A stretch of 14,857 nt of DNA. Origin: Clostridia bacterium. GTDB lineage: Bacteria > Bacillota > Clostridia > Oscillospirales > Butyricicoccaceae. Positions 1 through 6,250 of the stretch are shown here, piece by piece. A program made the position numbers and the translations under genes. The DNA lies in assembly GCA_017547995.1 (NCBI GenBank), contig JAFYNW010000170.1, forward strand, positions 1-14,857. Reading direction: 5' to 3'. Below the pieces are notes generated by a model, which searched no databases, was not told the origin of the DNA, and saw only the letters and a list, made by a program, of their open reading frames with translations. Position 1 is the first letter of the stretch. Each line of letters begins with the position of its first letter.

Positions 1-149
1 AAAGACTTCATCTGCTCCAAGTATTCAAGATATTGTTCAAGAATGACGGCAATCGGAATATCCATAATGCTGACCTTGTTTTTCGCAATGAGCGAAAGCA
101 GAAGGTCGAGCGGGCCGTCGAATTTTTCAAGATGAAATGTGATTTCCAT
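1..149 (-). CDS. scpA: Segregation and condensation protein A, N-terminal part (runs off left edge)
   Basis: Only the first 49 codons are in the window. ScpA is the kleisin subunit of the bacterial SMC condensin and bridges the SMC heads together with ScpB to organise and segregate the chromosome. The visible residues carry the N-terminal family signature: a Phe-Asp-Gly-Pro-Leu-Asp-Leu-Leu-Leu stretch at about residues 9-17, followed by a Lys-Val-Ser-Ile-Met-Asp-Ile-Pro segment and a Gln-Tyr-Leu. I placed the start at the ATG at 147-149 because AGGAG lies about 9 nt upstream of it and the family signature begins at the expected distance. The gene follows the site-2 protease gene on the same strand after an 86 nt spacer that holds a stem-loop repeat. 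The scpA / membrane protease / lysA neighbourhood recurs in Firmicutes. Identification is firm from the signature; the rest of the protein is not seen. Confidence 0.88.
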   Translation of the reverse strand, partial: MEITFHLEKFDGPLDLLLSLIAKNKVSIMDIPIAVILEQYLEYLEQMKS

Positions 150-194
150 TAAGACGTTACTCCTGATAAATTATGCTGACGTATAGTGGATTAA

Positions 195-223
195 GCGGGA
201 CGTCGGGGGCGCCGTACCCTACG
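195..223. repeat. GCGG...CCCTACG stem-loop repeat, copy 1
   Basis: This spacer element starts with GCGGGACG and ends with CGTACCCTACG. GGGACG can pair with CGTACCC if one A is bulged. It has the same fixed ends as the elements at 2292-2319, 5522-5550 and 12871-12898. It lies between the protease gene and scpA. The bulge suggests a decaying copy. Confidence 0.6.
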
Positions 224-235
224 CAATTCTATAGA

Positions 236-889
236 TTAGATAAACAATTCCACTACGAATACCACTGCGTTGAGGATGATATCAAAGACGAAGCCGCGCA
301 TTGCCATAAGCACGCCGTCGAGCATATCAAACATAAGCAGTGCGAGAAGGGCAAACTGGATGTACTGCCCGTATTCATAGACGAATTTCTTTGCCTTGTT
401 TGGCAGAAACGGGAATATGATATTGCTGCCGTCGAGTGGTGGAATCGGGATGAGATTGAAAACCCCGAGACCGATGCTCATATTGGCAAGGATAATCATA
501 AACTCGGAAAAAGATTCAAAAATCGTATTGTTTGCAAGTATGCCCACTGTGTTGCCTACGATAACGATGAGGAAGCACAGAAAAGCAAGGATGAAATTGG
601 AGAGCGGACCTGCAACAGCCGTCACCACCATGCCTGCCTTGCGGTTTTTCATATTGGCAAGGTTTACAGGCACAGGCTTTGCCCAGCCGAAGCCTGCGAT
701 AATCATACATAGAAAACCGACGGGGTCGATGTGATTGATAGGATTGAAATTAAGTCTGCCCTGCTCTTTTGCAGTATCATCGCCCATAAGGTAAGCGGCA
801 AAGCCGTGGGAGACTTCGTGCACCATAATTGCGATGAGTACGGCAGGGATAATGATAAGATATTCAGAAAGACTTCTGCCGAATAACAT
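236..889 (-). CDS. Site-2 protease family (M50) membrane metallopeptidase
   Basis: The 217-residue protein is a polytopic membrane zinc peptidase of the site-2 protease family, the small form common in Firmicutes. The zinc-binding HEVSH motif is at residues 24-28 inside the first hydrophobic segment, and the third ligand region, Asn-Leu-Ile-Pro-Ile-Pro-Pro-Leu-Asp-Gly, is at about 145-155 inside a later one. A Gly-Pro-Leu-Ser-Asn-Phe segment at about 94-99 is also typical. Several hydrophobic stretches span the rest. These enzymes cut substrates within the membrane; which substrate this one uses cannot be read from the sequence. The ATG directly abuts the TAA of lysA (no gap), and GGAG lies inside the last lysA codons, so the two are probably translationally coupled. 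There is no PDZ domain, so it is not a full RseP/RasP. Length and motifs look intact. Confidence 0.9.
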   Translation of the reverse strand: MLFGRSLSEYLIIIPAVLIAIMVHEVSHGFAAYLMGDDTAKEQGRLNFNPINHIDPVGFLCMIIAGFGWAKPVPVNLANMKNRKAGMVVTAVAGPLSNFILAFLCFLIVIVGNTVGILANNTIFESFSEFMIILANMSIGLGVFNLIPIPPLDGSNIIFPFLPNKAKKFVYEYGQYIQFALLALLMFDMLDGVLMAMRGFVFDIILNAVVFVVELFI

Positions 890-2188
890 TTATAACTCCA
901 GTCTGATAAGGTCCTCATAGGTTTCGCCCCTTACCTTGAGGACAGGGTTGCCGTTTTCGATAAGCACCAGCGGTGGGCGAGGTGTTTTATTGTAATTGGA
1001 TGCCATTGAGAAGTTATACGCGCCTGTTGTGAATACAGCGAGGATATCCTCTGCCATTGGCTTCTGGATATAGATATCCTTTGTGACGAGGTCTCCGCTT
1101 TCGCAGCATTTACCTGCGATTGTGGCAAGATAATCACGCTTTTCCCCTGCTCTGTCTGCGATTACACATTCGTAGCGGGCATCATAGAGGGCATAGCGTG
1201 GGTTATCTGTCATACCGCCGTCGACAGACACGTAGTTGCGGATATTTTCAAGCTCTTTCACTGTGCCGACCTCATAGAGAGTGATGCCACCTGGGGCAAC
1301 GACAGAGCGGCCCGGCTCGATTGTGACCTTAGGCACAGGGAAGCTATTCTTTTCACAGCTTGCTTTGATGGCATCTGCCATGACCTTAATCATATCGGCC
1401 TTGCTTTCAGGGGCATCGTTATAGGTGTATTTCACACCGAAGCCGCCGCCCATAATAAGCTCAGGCAGAGTAATGCCGTATTTTTCGCGGATAACCGCCA
1501 TGAAATCGGCCATAATTTCCCCTGCCATAGCGAAAGGCTTGCTTTCGAGAAGCTGTGAGCCTATGTGACAATGTATGCCGATAAAGTCGAGATTATTGCA
1601 GCGGAGGATTTCATCGATTGCCTCGAATGCCTTGCCATCCTTGATGCCGAAGCCAAACTTCGTGTCCTCCTTGCCTGTCTGGATAAACTCGTGAGTATGA
1701 GCATCCACACCAGGCTTGACGCGGAGAATTACCTTGGCCTTGATATTGAGATTGTGCGCAGCATTATTGATGATGGCGATTTCCTGATAATTATCGACTA
1801 CAAAGCTGCCGATTCCCACACCGAGAGCATATTCAATCTCACGCTTAGTCTTGTTGCCGCCGTGGAAATGAAGCTTGTTTGCCGCCATACCGCCCTTGAG
1901 GGCTGTATAAATCTCACCGCCCGAAACAACGTCACAGCAGACGTCCAGGTCCTTCATGATATCATAGATAAACTTTGCAGAAAGAGCCTTGCTTGCGTAT
2001 GCTATGGTGTAATTATCACCGAAGTTTTCATGCATTATGCGGTGATATTCGTTAATTGTATTTTCAATATAGCTGCGGCTCATAACATAGAGCGGCGTGC
2101 CAAACTGACGGGCTACGTCGACTGTATCGACGCCATCCATACAGAGATGGCCCTTTTCGTTTACTGTGAAATGATTGTAGAGAAACAT
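890..2188 (-). CDS. lysA: Diaminopimelate decarboxylase
   Basis: LysA decarboxylates meso-diaminopimelate to L-lysine, the last step of lysine synthesis, and is a cytoplasmic PLP enzyme of fold type III (alanine racemase-like barrel plus C-terminal beta domain). In the 432 residues the PLP lysine is K67 in the Tyr-Ala-Ser-Lys-Ala-Leu context, HCHIGSQ is at 206-212, the glycine-rich MGGGF phosphate-binding stretch is at 246-250, EPGRS is at 291-295, and the Cys-Glu-Ser-Gly-Asp motif with the substrate-site cysteine is at 362-366. The length is normal for the family. The ATG at 2188 has AAGG 8 nt upstream. The spacer on its 5' side holds a composite repeat and no convincing promoter, so it may be expressed by read-through from lon-engB. 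The downstream protease gene starts on the base after the stop codon. All catalytic residues are present; the identification is firm. Confidence 0.96.
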   Translation of the reverse strand: MFLYNHFTVNEKGHLCMDGVDTVDVARQFGTPLYVMSRSYIENTINEYHRIMHENFGDNYTIAYASKALSAKFIYDIMKDLDVCCDVVSGGEIYTALKGGMAANKLHFHGGNKTKREIEYALGVGIGSFVVDNYQEIAIINNAAHNLNIKAKVILRVKPGVDAHTHEFIQTGKEDTKFGFGIKDGKAFEAIDEILRCNNLDFIGIHCHIGSQLLESKPFAMAGEIMADFMAVIREKYGITLPELIMGGGFGVKYTYNDAPESKADMIKVMADAIKASCEKNSFPVPKVTIEPGRSVVAPGGITLYEVGTVKELENIRNYVSVDGGMTDNPRYALYDARYECVIADRAGEKRDYLATIAGKCCESGDLVTKDIYIQKPMAEDILAVFTTGAYNFSMASNYNKTPRPPLVLIENGNPVLKVRGETYEDLIRLEL

Positions 2189-2204
2189 AGTTTATACCTT
2201 TTGA

Positions 2205-2262
2205 ATGAATTGCCTGAAGGCATGAATTGATGCATAGCATCATGAATTGTCCCTTTGGGACA
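2205..2262. repeat. Array of three mini-hairpins with ATGAATTG linkers
   Basis: Three small perfect hairpins follow each other: TGCCT/AGGCA at 2211-2222, GATGC/GCATC at 2229-2241 and TGTCCC/GGGACA at 2248-2262. Each is preceded by an exact ATGAATTG, at 2205, 2222 and 2242. Stem bases differ while the linker is constant. It lies between lysA (5' side) and the 3' end of engB. A related array is at 12735-12811. Confidence 0.75.
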
Positions 2263-2264
2263 TT

Positions 2265-2280
2265 GCGGTATCTGCGATGC
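2265..2280. repeat. GCGGTATCTGCGATGC repeat block, copy 1
   Basis: A 16 nt block that matches 12816-12831 at 15 of 16 positions (GTGG there instead of GCGG). In both places it directly follows a mini-hairpin array and comes before a GCGG...CCTAC stem-loop. Confidence 0.7.
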
Positions 2281-2291
2281 TATTGGATAAT

Positions 2292-2319
2292 GCGGGACGT
2301 CATAAATGCCGTCCCTACG
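2292..2319. repeat. GCGG...CCCTACG stem-loop repeat, copy 2
   Basis: GGGACG at 2294-2299 pairs with CGTCCC at 2310-2315, and inside it CAT pairs with ATG, giving a two-part stem. The ends GCGG and CCCTACG are shared with the other copies. It lies 10 nt beyond the engB stop codon, but no T run follows on the minus strand, so it is not a canonical terminator. Confidence 0.7.
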
Positions 2320-2329
2320 GTCTTTACTC

Positions 2330-2923
2330 TTATTCGCCTAATGCGTTTTCGATGTCCTTGATGAGCTCAAGGCGGTTTGTATTCTTGTCTGCTGAGAATG
2401 GGATGAGATGGTCGACGCCTTCCTGAAGGCCCAGCTCATTCCATATCATAGGCATATTTTCTTCAAGCTCCTTCTTCTTGAGCTTGTCCACCTTATTGGC
2501 CACAACTGTCATAGGCACGCCGAAAGAGCGTACCCAGAGCACCATATCCTTGTCGAGCTGAGTAGGCTTATGGCGGGAGTCGACGATGAGATAAAGACGG
2601 GAAATATGCTCAAGGTCCTGCTGGAAAAACTCTTCGATAAGAGCAGAGAATCTTTCCTTTTCAGCCTGGGAGGTCTTGGAATAGCCATAGCCCGGAAGGT
2701 CGATAAACCAATACTTGCCATCCACCTTGAAAAGATTTACGTTGATTGTCTTGCCCGGTACAGAGGATACACGTGCGAAGTTTTTACGGTTAAAAAGGCT
2801 GTTGATTGTGCTCGATTTGCCTACGTTTGACTTGCCTGCAAAGACGATACGCTTTGCTGTATCGTTAGGGAAGTCCTTCTTCTTGACTGCCGAGCGGACG
2901 AATACTGCATTTGTAATATTCAT
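2330..2923 (-). CDS. engB: Ribosome biogenesis GTP-binding protein EngB/YsxC
   Basis: EngB (YsxC/YihA) is a small GTPase needed for assembly of the large ribosomal subunit and is usually essential. The 197-residue protein is nearly only a G domain. G1 is GKSNVGKS at residues 30-37, the switch I Thr is in the Pro-Gly-Lys-Thr-Ile-Asn segment at about 56-61, G3 is DLPG at 75-78, G4 is NKVD at 143-146, and a Ser-Ala-Asp G5-like motif is at about 177-179. The ATG has AGGAG 7 nt upstream, and this site overlaps the TAG stop of lon; only 9 nt separate the two genes. The order lon then engB (lonA-ysxC) is the classical Bacillus arrangement. It should be cotranscribed with lon from the promoter near 5440. 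The identification is firm. Confidence 0.96.
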   Translation of the reverse strand: MNITNAVFVRSAVKKKDFPNDTAKRIVFAGKSNVGKSSTINSLFNRKNFARVSSVPGKTINVNLFKVDGKYWFIDLPGYGYSKTSQAEKERFSALIEEFFQQDLEHISRLYLIVDSRHKPTQLDKDMVLWVRSFGVPMTVVANKVDKLKKKELEENMPMIWNELGLQEGVDHLIPFSADKNTNRLELIKDIENALGE

Positions 2924-2932
2924 TATATTCTC

Positions 2933-5356
2933 CTACTGACGGATAACGGCATTCTGTCCCTGAGCATTTTCAGGAATGATAGCCATATTGCCTGTCTTTT
3001 CCTCTTCTTCCTTTGGGAAAAGCACAGGAATTGCTTCGTCATAATGTTTGATAAAGATAAATTCGATATTTTCCTTTACGATTGCTTCAAGCTCTTCGAT
3101 ATCCCCTCTGTTTTCTTCAGGCACGAGGATTTTCTTGACGCCGTTGCGATATGCCGCCATAGTCTTTTCACGAAGACCGCCGATAGCAAGCACTCTGCCG
3201 CGGATTGTGATTTCGCCTGTCATTGCAAACTGCTTGGAAACAGGCTTGCCTGTGAGAGCAGAAATGATAGCAGACGCGATGCCGATACCTGCGGATGGGC
3301 CGTCCTTTGGTGTTGCACCTTCAGGGAAATGGACGTGGATATCTGTATTCTTATAGAATTCCTCATCGATGCCGAGGTCCTTTGCACGGCTTCTGATATA
3401 AGTTACAGCCGCCTTGACGGATTCCTTCATAACGTCGCCGAGATTGCCTGTAACCTCAAACTTGCCTGTGCCCTTGAGGATATTCGTTTCAATCTGCAAG
3501 AGCTCACCGCCGACTGAAGTATAAGCAAGGCCGTTTACTACGCCTACCTCTGTAAGCTTCATATTTTCCTTGTCATCGTGGAATCTTTCCTTGCCGAGAT
3601 AGTCCTTGATGTTCTTTGTAGTGATTTTTACAGACTTATAGTCGCCGTTTACGATATGGTAAGCCACCTTACGCATAATCTTTGCGATTGTTCTTTCGAG
3701 AACGCGGACACCTGATTCGCGTGTGTAGCCGTCAATCATCTTCATGATGGCATCCTTGTCCATCTTGAACTGTCTGCCGTTAAGACCATTCTTCTTGAGC
3801 TGCTTTGGAATGAGATGGCGCACTGCGATTTCATACTTTTCTGTATCTGTGTAGCTGCCAAGCTCGATAAGCTCCATTCTGTCGAGGAGCGGACGTGGGA
3901 TGTTGCCCACTTCGTTGGCTGTGCAGATAAAGAGCACGTTGGAAAGGTCGACAGGAAGCTCGACGTAATGGTCGCGGAATGCGTCATTCTGCTCTGTATC
4001 GAATACTTCGAGGAGGGCGGAGTTAGGGTCGCCCTTATAGTCGTTGCCAAGCTTGTCGATTTCGTCGACGAGGACAACGCAGTTGGAGCTCTTTGCCTGA
4101 CGGAGCGCTGTTACAAAGCGGCCAGGCATTGCGCCTATGTAAGTCTTACGATGACCTCTGATTTCAGCCTCGTCACGCACACCGCCGAGGGAGAGACGTG
4201 CAAAGTTTCTGCCCATTGCGTGAGCAACGGAGGATGCGATGGATGTCTTACCCACACCCGGAGGGCCTGCAAGGCAGATAATCTGACCTGAGATGCCGCC
4301 CTTGATAGCCTTTACGGCAAAGATTTCAAGGATTCTTTCCTTGACCTTTTCCATGCCGTAATGTTCCTTTTCAAGGATGTCGCGGGCCTTCTTGATATCG
4401 GAGTTTTCTTCTGTGAACTTGCCCCATGGAATGTCGATGATTGTATCGAGATAATTTCTGATAACACCGCTTTCAGGGGAGTTGGAATACATCTTTGCAA
4501 GGCGGGATGCTTCCTTGAGAAGCTTGTCCTCGTGCTCCTTTGCAAGGCCGAGAGCCTTGATTTTATTCTTGTACTCCATGCTTTCGGAGACAGTATCTTC
4601 ACCTTCGCCCAATTCTTCATTGATGGCCTTTATCTGCTCCTTGAGGTAATATTCGCGCTGATGCTTGTCGATGCCGTACTTGACCTTGTCGTGAATACGG
4701 TTTTCAAGCTCGATGATGTCTGTTTCTTCCGTGATGATTTCGATGAACTTGTTAGCGCGCTTTGTGATATCAAACTGCTCGAGAATCGCCTGCTTGCTTT
4801 CGACAGGAAGGTGGATATTCTGGCAGATGTAGTCACAGAGACGGCCTGTGTCCTTTGCGTCGAGTACGCTTGTAATCATCTCCTCGCTGACAGCGCCCGA
4901 GATGTTTGCATAGATGGAGAAAGCCTCCTGCACCTTGCGGAGAAGGGCGATTTCCTTCTTTGTTTCAGCCTCGTGCTTTTCTTCAGGATGGAGAGTTACG
5001 CTTGCAACGAGATATGGCTCTTCCTCGAGAGTTGTCTTGAGCTTTGCTCTGCATTCGCCCTCGATGAGCACGCGGATGATGTCGTTAGGCATCTTGAGAA
5101 TCTGACGTACCTTTGCAACTGTACCGACCTTGAAGAGGTCCTTTTCCTTAGGGTCTTCCACCTTGAGTTTCTTCTGGGAAACGAGGAAGATTCTGGAATC
5201 GTTTGCCATTGCGCTCTCAATGGCCTTGATGGATTTTTTTCTGCCCACGTCGAAGTGGAACAAAAGATTAGGGAAGATATTCAGGCCCCTGAGCGCAAGG
5301 ACCGGCAAAATATCTGTCTTTGCTTCTATATCTACTACGTTGGTATTTTCTGACAT
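2933..5356 (-). CDS. lon: ATP-dependent protease Lon (LonA type)
   Basis: Lon is a cytoplasmic AAA+ serine protease that degrades misfolded and selected regulatory proteins. I chose the ATG at 5354-5356 (807 residues) because GGAGG lies 6 nt upstream; the longer reading from a TTG at 5398 would put its start inside a palindrome and lacks a binding site. Numbering from this ATG, the N-terminal substrate-binding domain covers about 15-200, a coiled-coil-like helical part follows, Walker A GPPGVGKT is at 364-371, Walker B VVLVDEID at 427-434, a sensor-1 Asn near 481 and an arginine-finger candidate near 493. The C-terminal peptidase domain has the nucleophile S688 in Asp-Gly-Pro-Ser-Ala-Gly and the partner K731 in Gly-Leu-Arg-Glu-Lys-Thr. 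There is no membrane segment, so it is LonA and not LonB. Length is normal. A 16 bp palindrome lies in its leader. Confidence 0.97.
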   Translation of the reverse strand: MSENTNVVDIEAKTDILPVLALRGLNIFPNLLFHFDVGRKKSIKAIESAMANDSRIFLVSQKKLKVEDPKEKDLFKVGTVAKVRQILKMPNDIIRVLIEGECRAKLKTTLEEEPYLVASVTLHPEEKHEAETKKEIALLRKVQEAFSIYANISGAVSEEMITSVLDAKDTGRLCDYICQNIHLPVESKQAILEQFDITKRANKFIEIITEETDIIELENRIHDKVKYGIDKHQREYYLKEQIKAINEELGEGEDTVSESMEYKNKIKALGLAKEHEDKLLKEASRLAKMYSNSPESGVIRNYLDTIIDIPWGKFTEENSDIKKARDILEKEHYGMEKVKERILEIFAVKAIKGGISGQIICLAGPPGVGKTSIASSVAHAMGRNFARLSLGGVRDEAEIRGHRKTYIGAMPGRFVTALRQAKSSNCVVLVDEIDKLGNDYKGDPNSALLEVFDTEQNDAFRDHYVELPVDLSNVLFICTANEVGNIPRPLLDRMELIELGSYTDTEKYEIAVRHLIPKQLKKNGLNGRQFKMDKDAIMKMIDGYTRESGVRVLERTIAKIMRKVAYHIVNGDYKSVKITTKNIKDYLGKERFHDDKENMKLTEVGVVNGLAYTSVGGELLQIETNILKGTGKFEVTGNLGDVMKESVKAAVTYIRSRAKDLGIDEEFYKNTDIHVHFPEGATPKDGPSAGIGIASAIISALTGKPVSKQFAMTGEITIRGRVLAIGGLREKTMAAYRNGVKKILVPEENRGDIEELEAIVKENIEFIFIKHYDEAIPVLFPKEEEEKTGNMAIIPENAQGQNAVIRQ

Positions 5357-5390
5357 TTTTTCCTCCATGGAACATATTTTATGTTGAAAG

Positions 5391-5406
5391 AGTGTCAACT
5401 GACACT
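5391..5406. promoter_or_regulatory. 16 bp palindrome in the lon leader (candidate operator or leader hairpin)
   Basis: Read on the minus strand, AGTGTCA and TGACACT flank a central GT, so the 7 bp arms are perfect. It lies 35 nt upstream of the lon ATG and downstream of both -10-like TATAAT boxes. It is not the HrcA (CIRCE) or the CtsR consensus. A repressor site or a small 5' leader hairpin are both possible. Confidence 0.45.
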
Positions 5407-5415
5407 ACTACACCC

Positions 5416-5465
5416 ATTATATAAGTATACTATCTTATTATATAATAAAAATCGGCAAATAACAA
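5416..5465 (-). promoter_or_regulatory. Promoter for lon-engB
   Basis: On the minus strand TTGTTA (5460-5465), a 17 nt spacer and a perfect TATAAT (5437-5442) form a housekeeping-type promoter, with a start expected near 5430 and a leader of about 74 nt. A second TATAAT is at 5416-5421, but it has no good -35 box; it could be an alternative -10. Confidence 0.6.
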
Positions 5466-5521
5466 GGCTTTTTTATGAATTTTCGACGGGTAATTATTGT
5501 GAGAAAAGTCATATTTAATAT

Positions 5522-5550
5522 GCGGGAGGGCACAGAGACCCTCCCCTACG
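5522..5550. repeat. GCGG...CCCTACG stem-loop repeat, copy 3
   Basis: GGGAGGG at 5524-5530 pairs perfectly with CCCTCCC at 5539-5545 around an 8 nt loop. The GCGG start and CCTACG end match the other copies, while stem and loop differ fully. It sits in the 357 nt spacer upstream of lon. Confidence 0.7.
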
Positions 5551-5567
5551 GGATTGTGTAAACTGTT

Positions 5568-5688
5568 GGAGATTCTTCGCTTTGCTCAGAATGACAGCAT
5601 AAGGACAGATGGGCACTGCTCGCCCCTACATTATTCAATCGTGCAAAGCACACCGCACCTGTTCACTATTCACTTTTACTTATTACTT
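5568..5688. repeat. Composite repeat spacer between lon and the DUF4830 gene
   Basis: The stretch holds a 29 nt block running from GGAGATTC to GAATGACA (5568-5596), of the same length and ends as 12918-12946. It continues with GGGC/GCCC followed by CCTAC (5611-5629), like 12842-12866. At 5634-5653, on the minus strand, a TGTGC-TTT-GCACG mini-hairpin follows that resembles 12755-12767. A degenerate TTCACTATTCACTTTTACTT run (5662-5681) completes it. I see no gene here; a small ORF at 5554-5757 and another at 5609-6016 run over the repeats and against the real gene. Confidence 0.6.
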
Positions 5689-5692
5689 AAAA

Positions 5693-5715
5693 CAAAAAGG
5701 AGGGTTGCCCCTCCT
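5693..5715 (-). terminator. Rho-independent terminator of the DUF4830 gene
   Basis: On the minus strand AGGAGGG (5709-5715), loop GCAA and CCCTCCT (5698-5704) form a perfect 7 bp stem followed by TTTTGTTTT. The stem begins inside the TAG stop codon of the gene, so the terminator overlaps the end of the coding region. Confidence 0.85.
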
Positions 5716-6190
5716 ATTGCTTTACGCTCTGTTGTGTTTTTTCAAGGCCGTACATGAAGCCATCGAGATTTTTGGTATACACACTGCCGCCTATCGCCTT
5801 TTTCTTGTGCACCATAACTTCTGCAATCACAACATCGCTTTCGGGGTGATTGACCACGTCGACAGTATAGAGGCAGACGGTTTTACCCTTATATTTTTCA
5901 AGGTCAAAGCCGCACTTTTTCTGCAGTGCGTTATAGTTTTCGTAGGTTTCGTCCCATTCCTCAGGAATTACAACCTCACGCATTGCAAGAGTTTCGTCTG
6001 CCGTTTCATAGCCTAAGGCATTGACAAAGCTGATTACGTCGGCATCCTCCCTGATTTTCACAGTATCCATCGTCGTCTGGGACTTATTGCCCTCGGGCAG
6101 ACCGAATGCTATGGCAAGCGCCACGATGACGATGACGGCAAGGACGGAAAACAGCAGCTTCTTATTGAGCTTTGCGGTATAAATCATCAT
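5714..6190 (-). CDS. Small membrane-anchored protein, DUF4830 type
   Basis: The 158-residue protein starts with a short basic segment and one hydrophobic helix (about residues 12-30), and the rest is predicted to face outward. The later part, with a Glu-Glu-Trp-Asp-Glu-Thr-Tyr-Glu-Asn-Tyr-Asn segment at about 77-87, Gly-Phe-Asp-Leu-Glu-Lys-Tyr-Lys-Gly-Lys, Ile-Gly-Gly-Ser and a C-terminal Leu-Asp-Gly-Phe-Met-Tyr-Gly-Leu, matches what I remember of the DUF4830 family. No function is known to me for it. There is no lipobox cysteine. Two ATG codons are adjacent (6188-6190 and 6185-6187); GGGAAG, 9 nt upstream, serves either. It follows the M20 peptidase gene after 60 nt occupied by a terminator-like hairpin, so it may get only read-through or use an unseen promoter. 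Family assignment is from memory, moderately sure. Confidence 0.72.
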   Translation of the reverse strand: MMIYTAKLNKKLLFSVLAVIVIVALAIAFGLPEGNKSQTTMDTVKIREDADVISFVNALGYETADETLAMREVVIPEEWDETYENYNALQKKCGFDLEKYKGKTVCLYTVDVVNHPESDVVIAEVMVHKKKAIGGSVYTKNLDGFMYGLEKTQQSVKQ

Positions 6191-6245
6191 AAAAAAATCT
6201 TCCCTCTCTTCAGTATTTTGTAAATATATACTGTGAAAGGGAAGA
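6191..6245 (-). terminator. Terminator after the M20 peptidase gene
   Basis: Read on the minus strand, TCTTCCCT (6238-6245) pairs with AGGGAAGA (6198-6205). After a small internal loop CAGTAT (6228-6233) pairs with ATACTG (6211-6216). Seven T residues follow (6191-6197). The last T touches the ATG of the DUF4830 gene, and the distal arm holds the GGGAAG that would be its ribosome binding site. Confidence 0.7.
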
Positions 6246-6250
6246 AATTA

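Noticed and set aside
2205..2319. CRISPR-like array, from the regularly spaced ATGAATTG copies
   Set aside because: The repeat is only 8 nt, the spacing is 17 and 20 nt, the intervening pieces are palindromes, and no cas gene is present.
2292..2319. Terminator of engB
   Set aside because: The hairpin is well placed beyond the stop codon, but no T run follows it on the minus strand, and it belongs to a repeat family found in other positions.
4361..5353. 330-codon open frame on the plus strand opposite lon
   Set aside because: It lies entirely antisense to lon and is explained by the codon pattern of that gene; no motif or start signal supports it.
5357..5398. Longer Lon start at a TTG (14 more residues)
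   Set aside because: No binding site precedes it, it lies in the palindrome, and GGAGG sits at the right distance before the ATG at 5354-5356.
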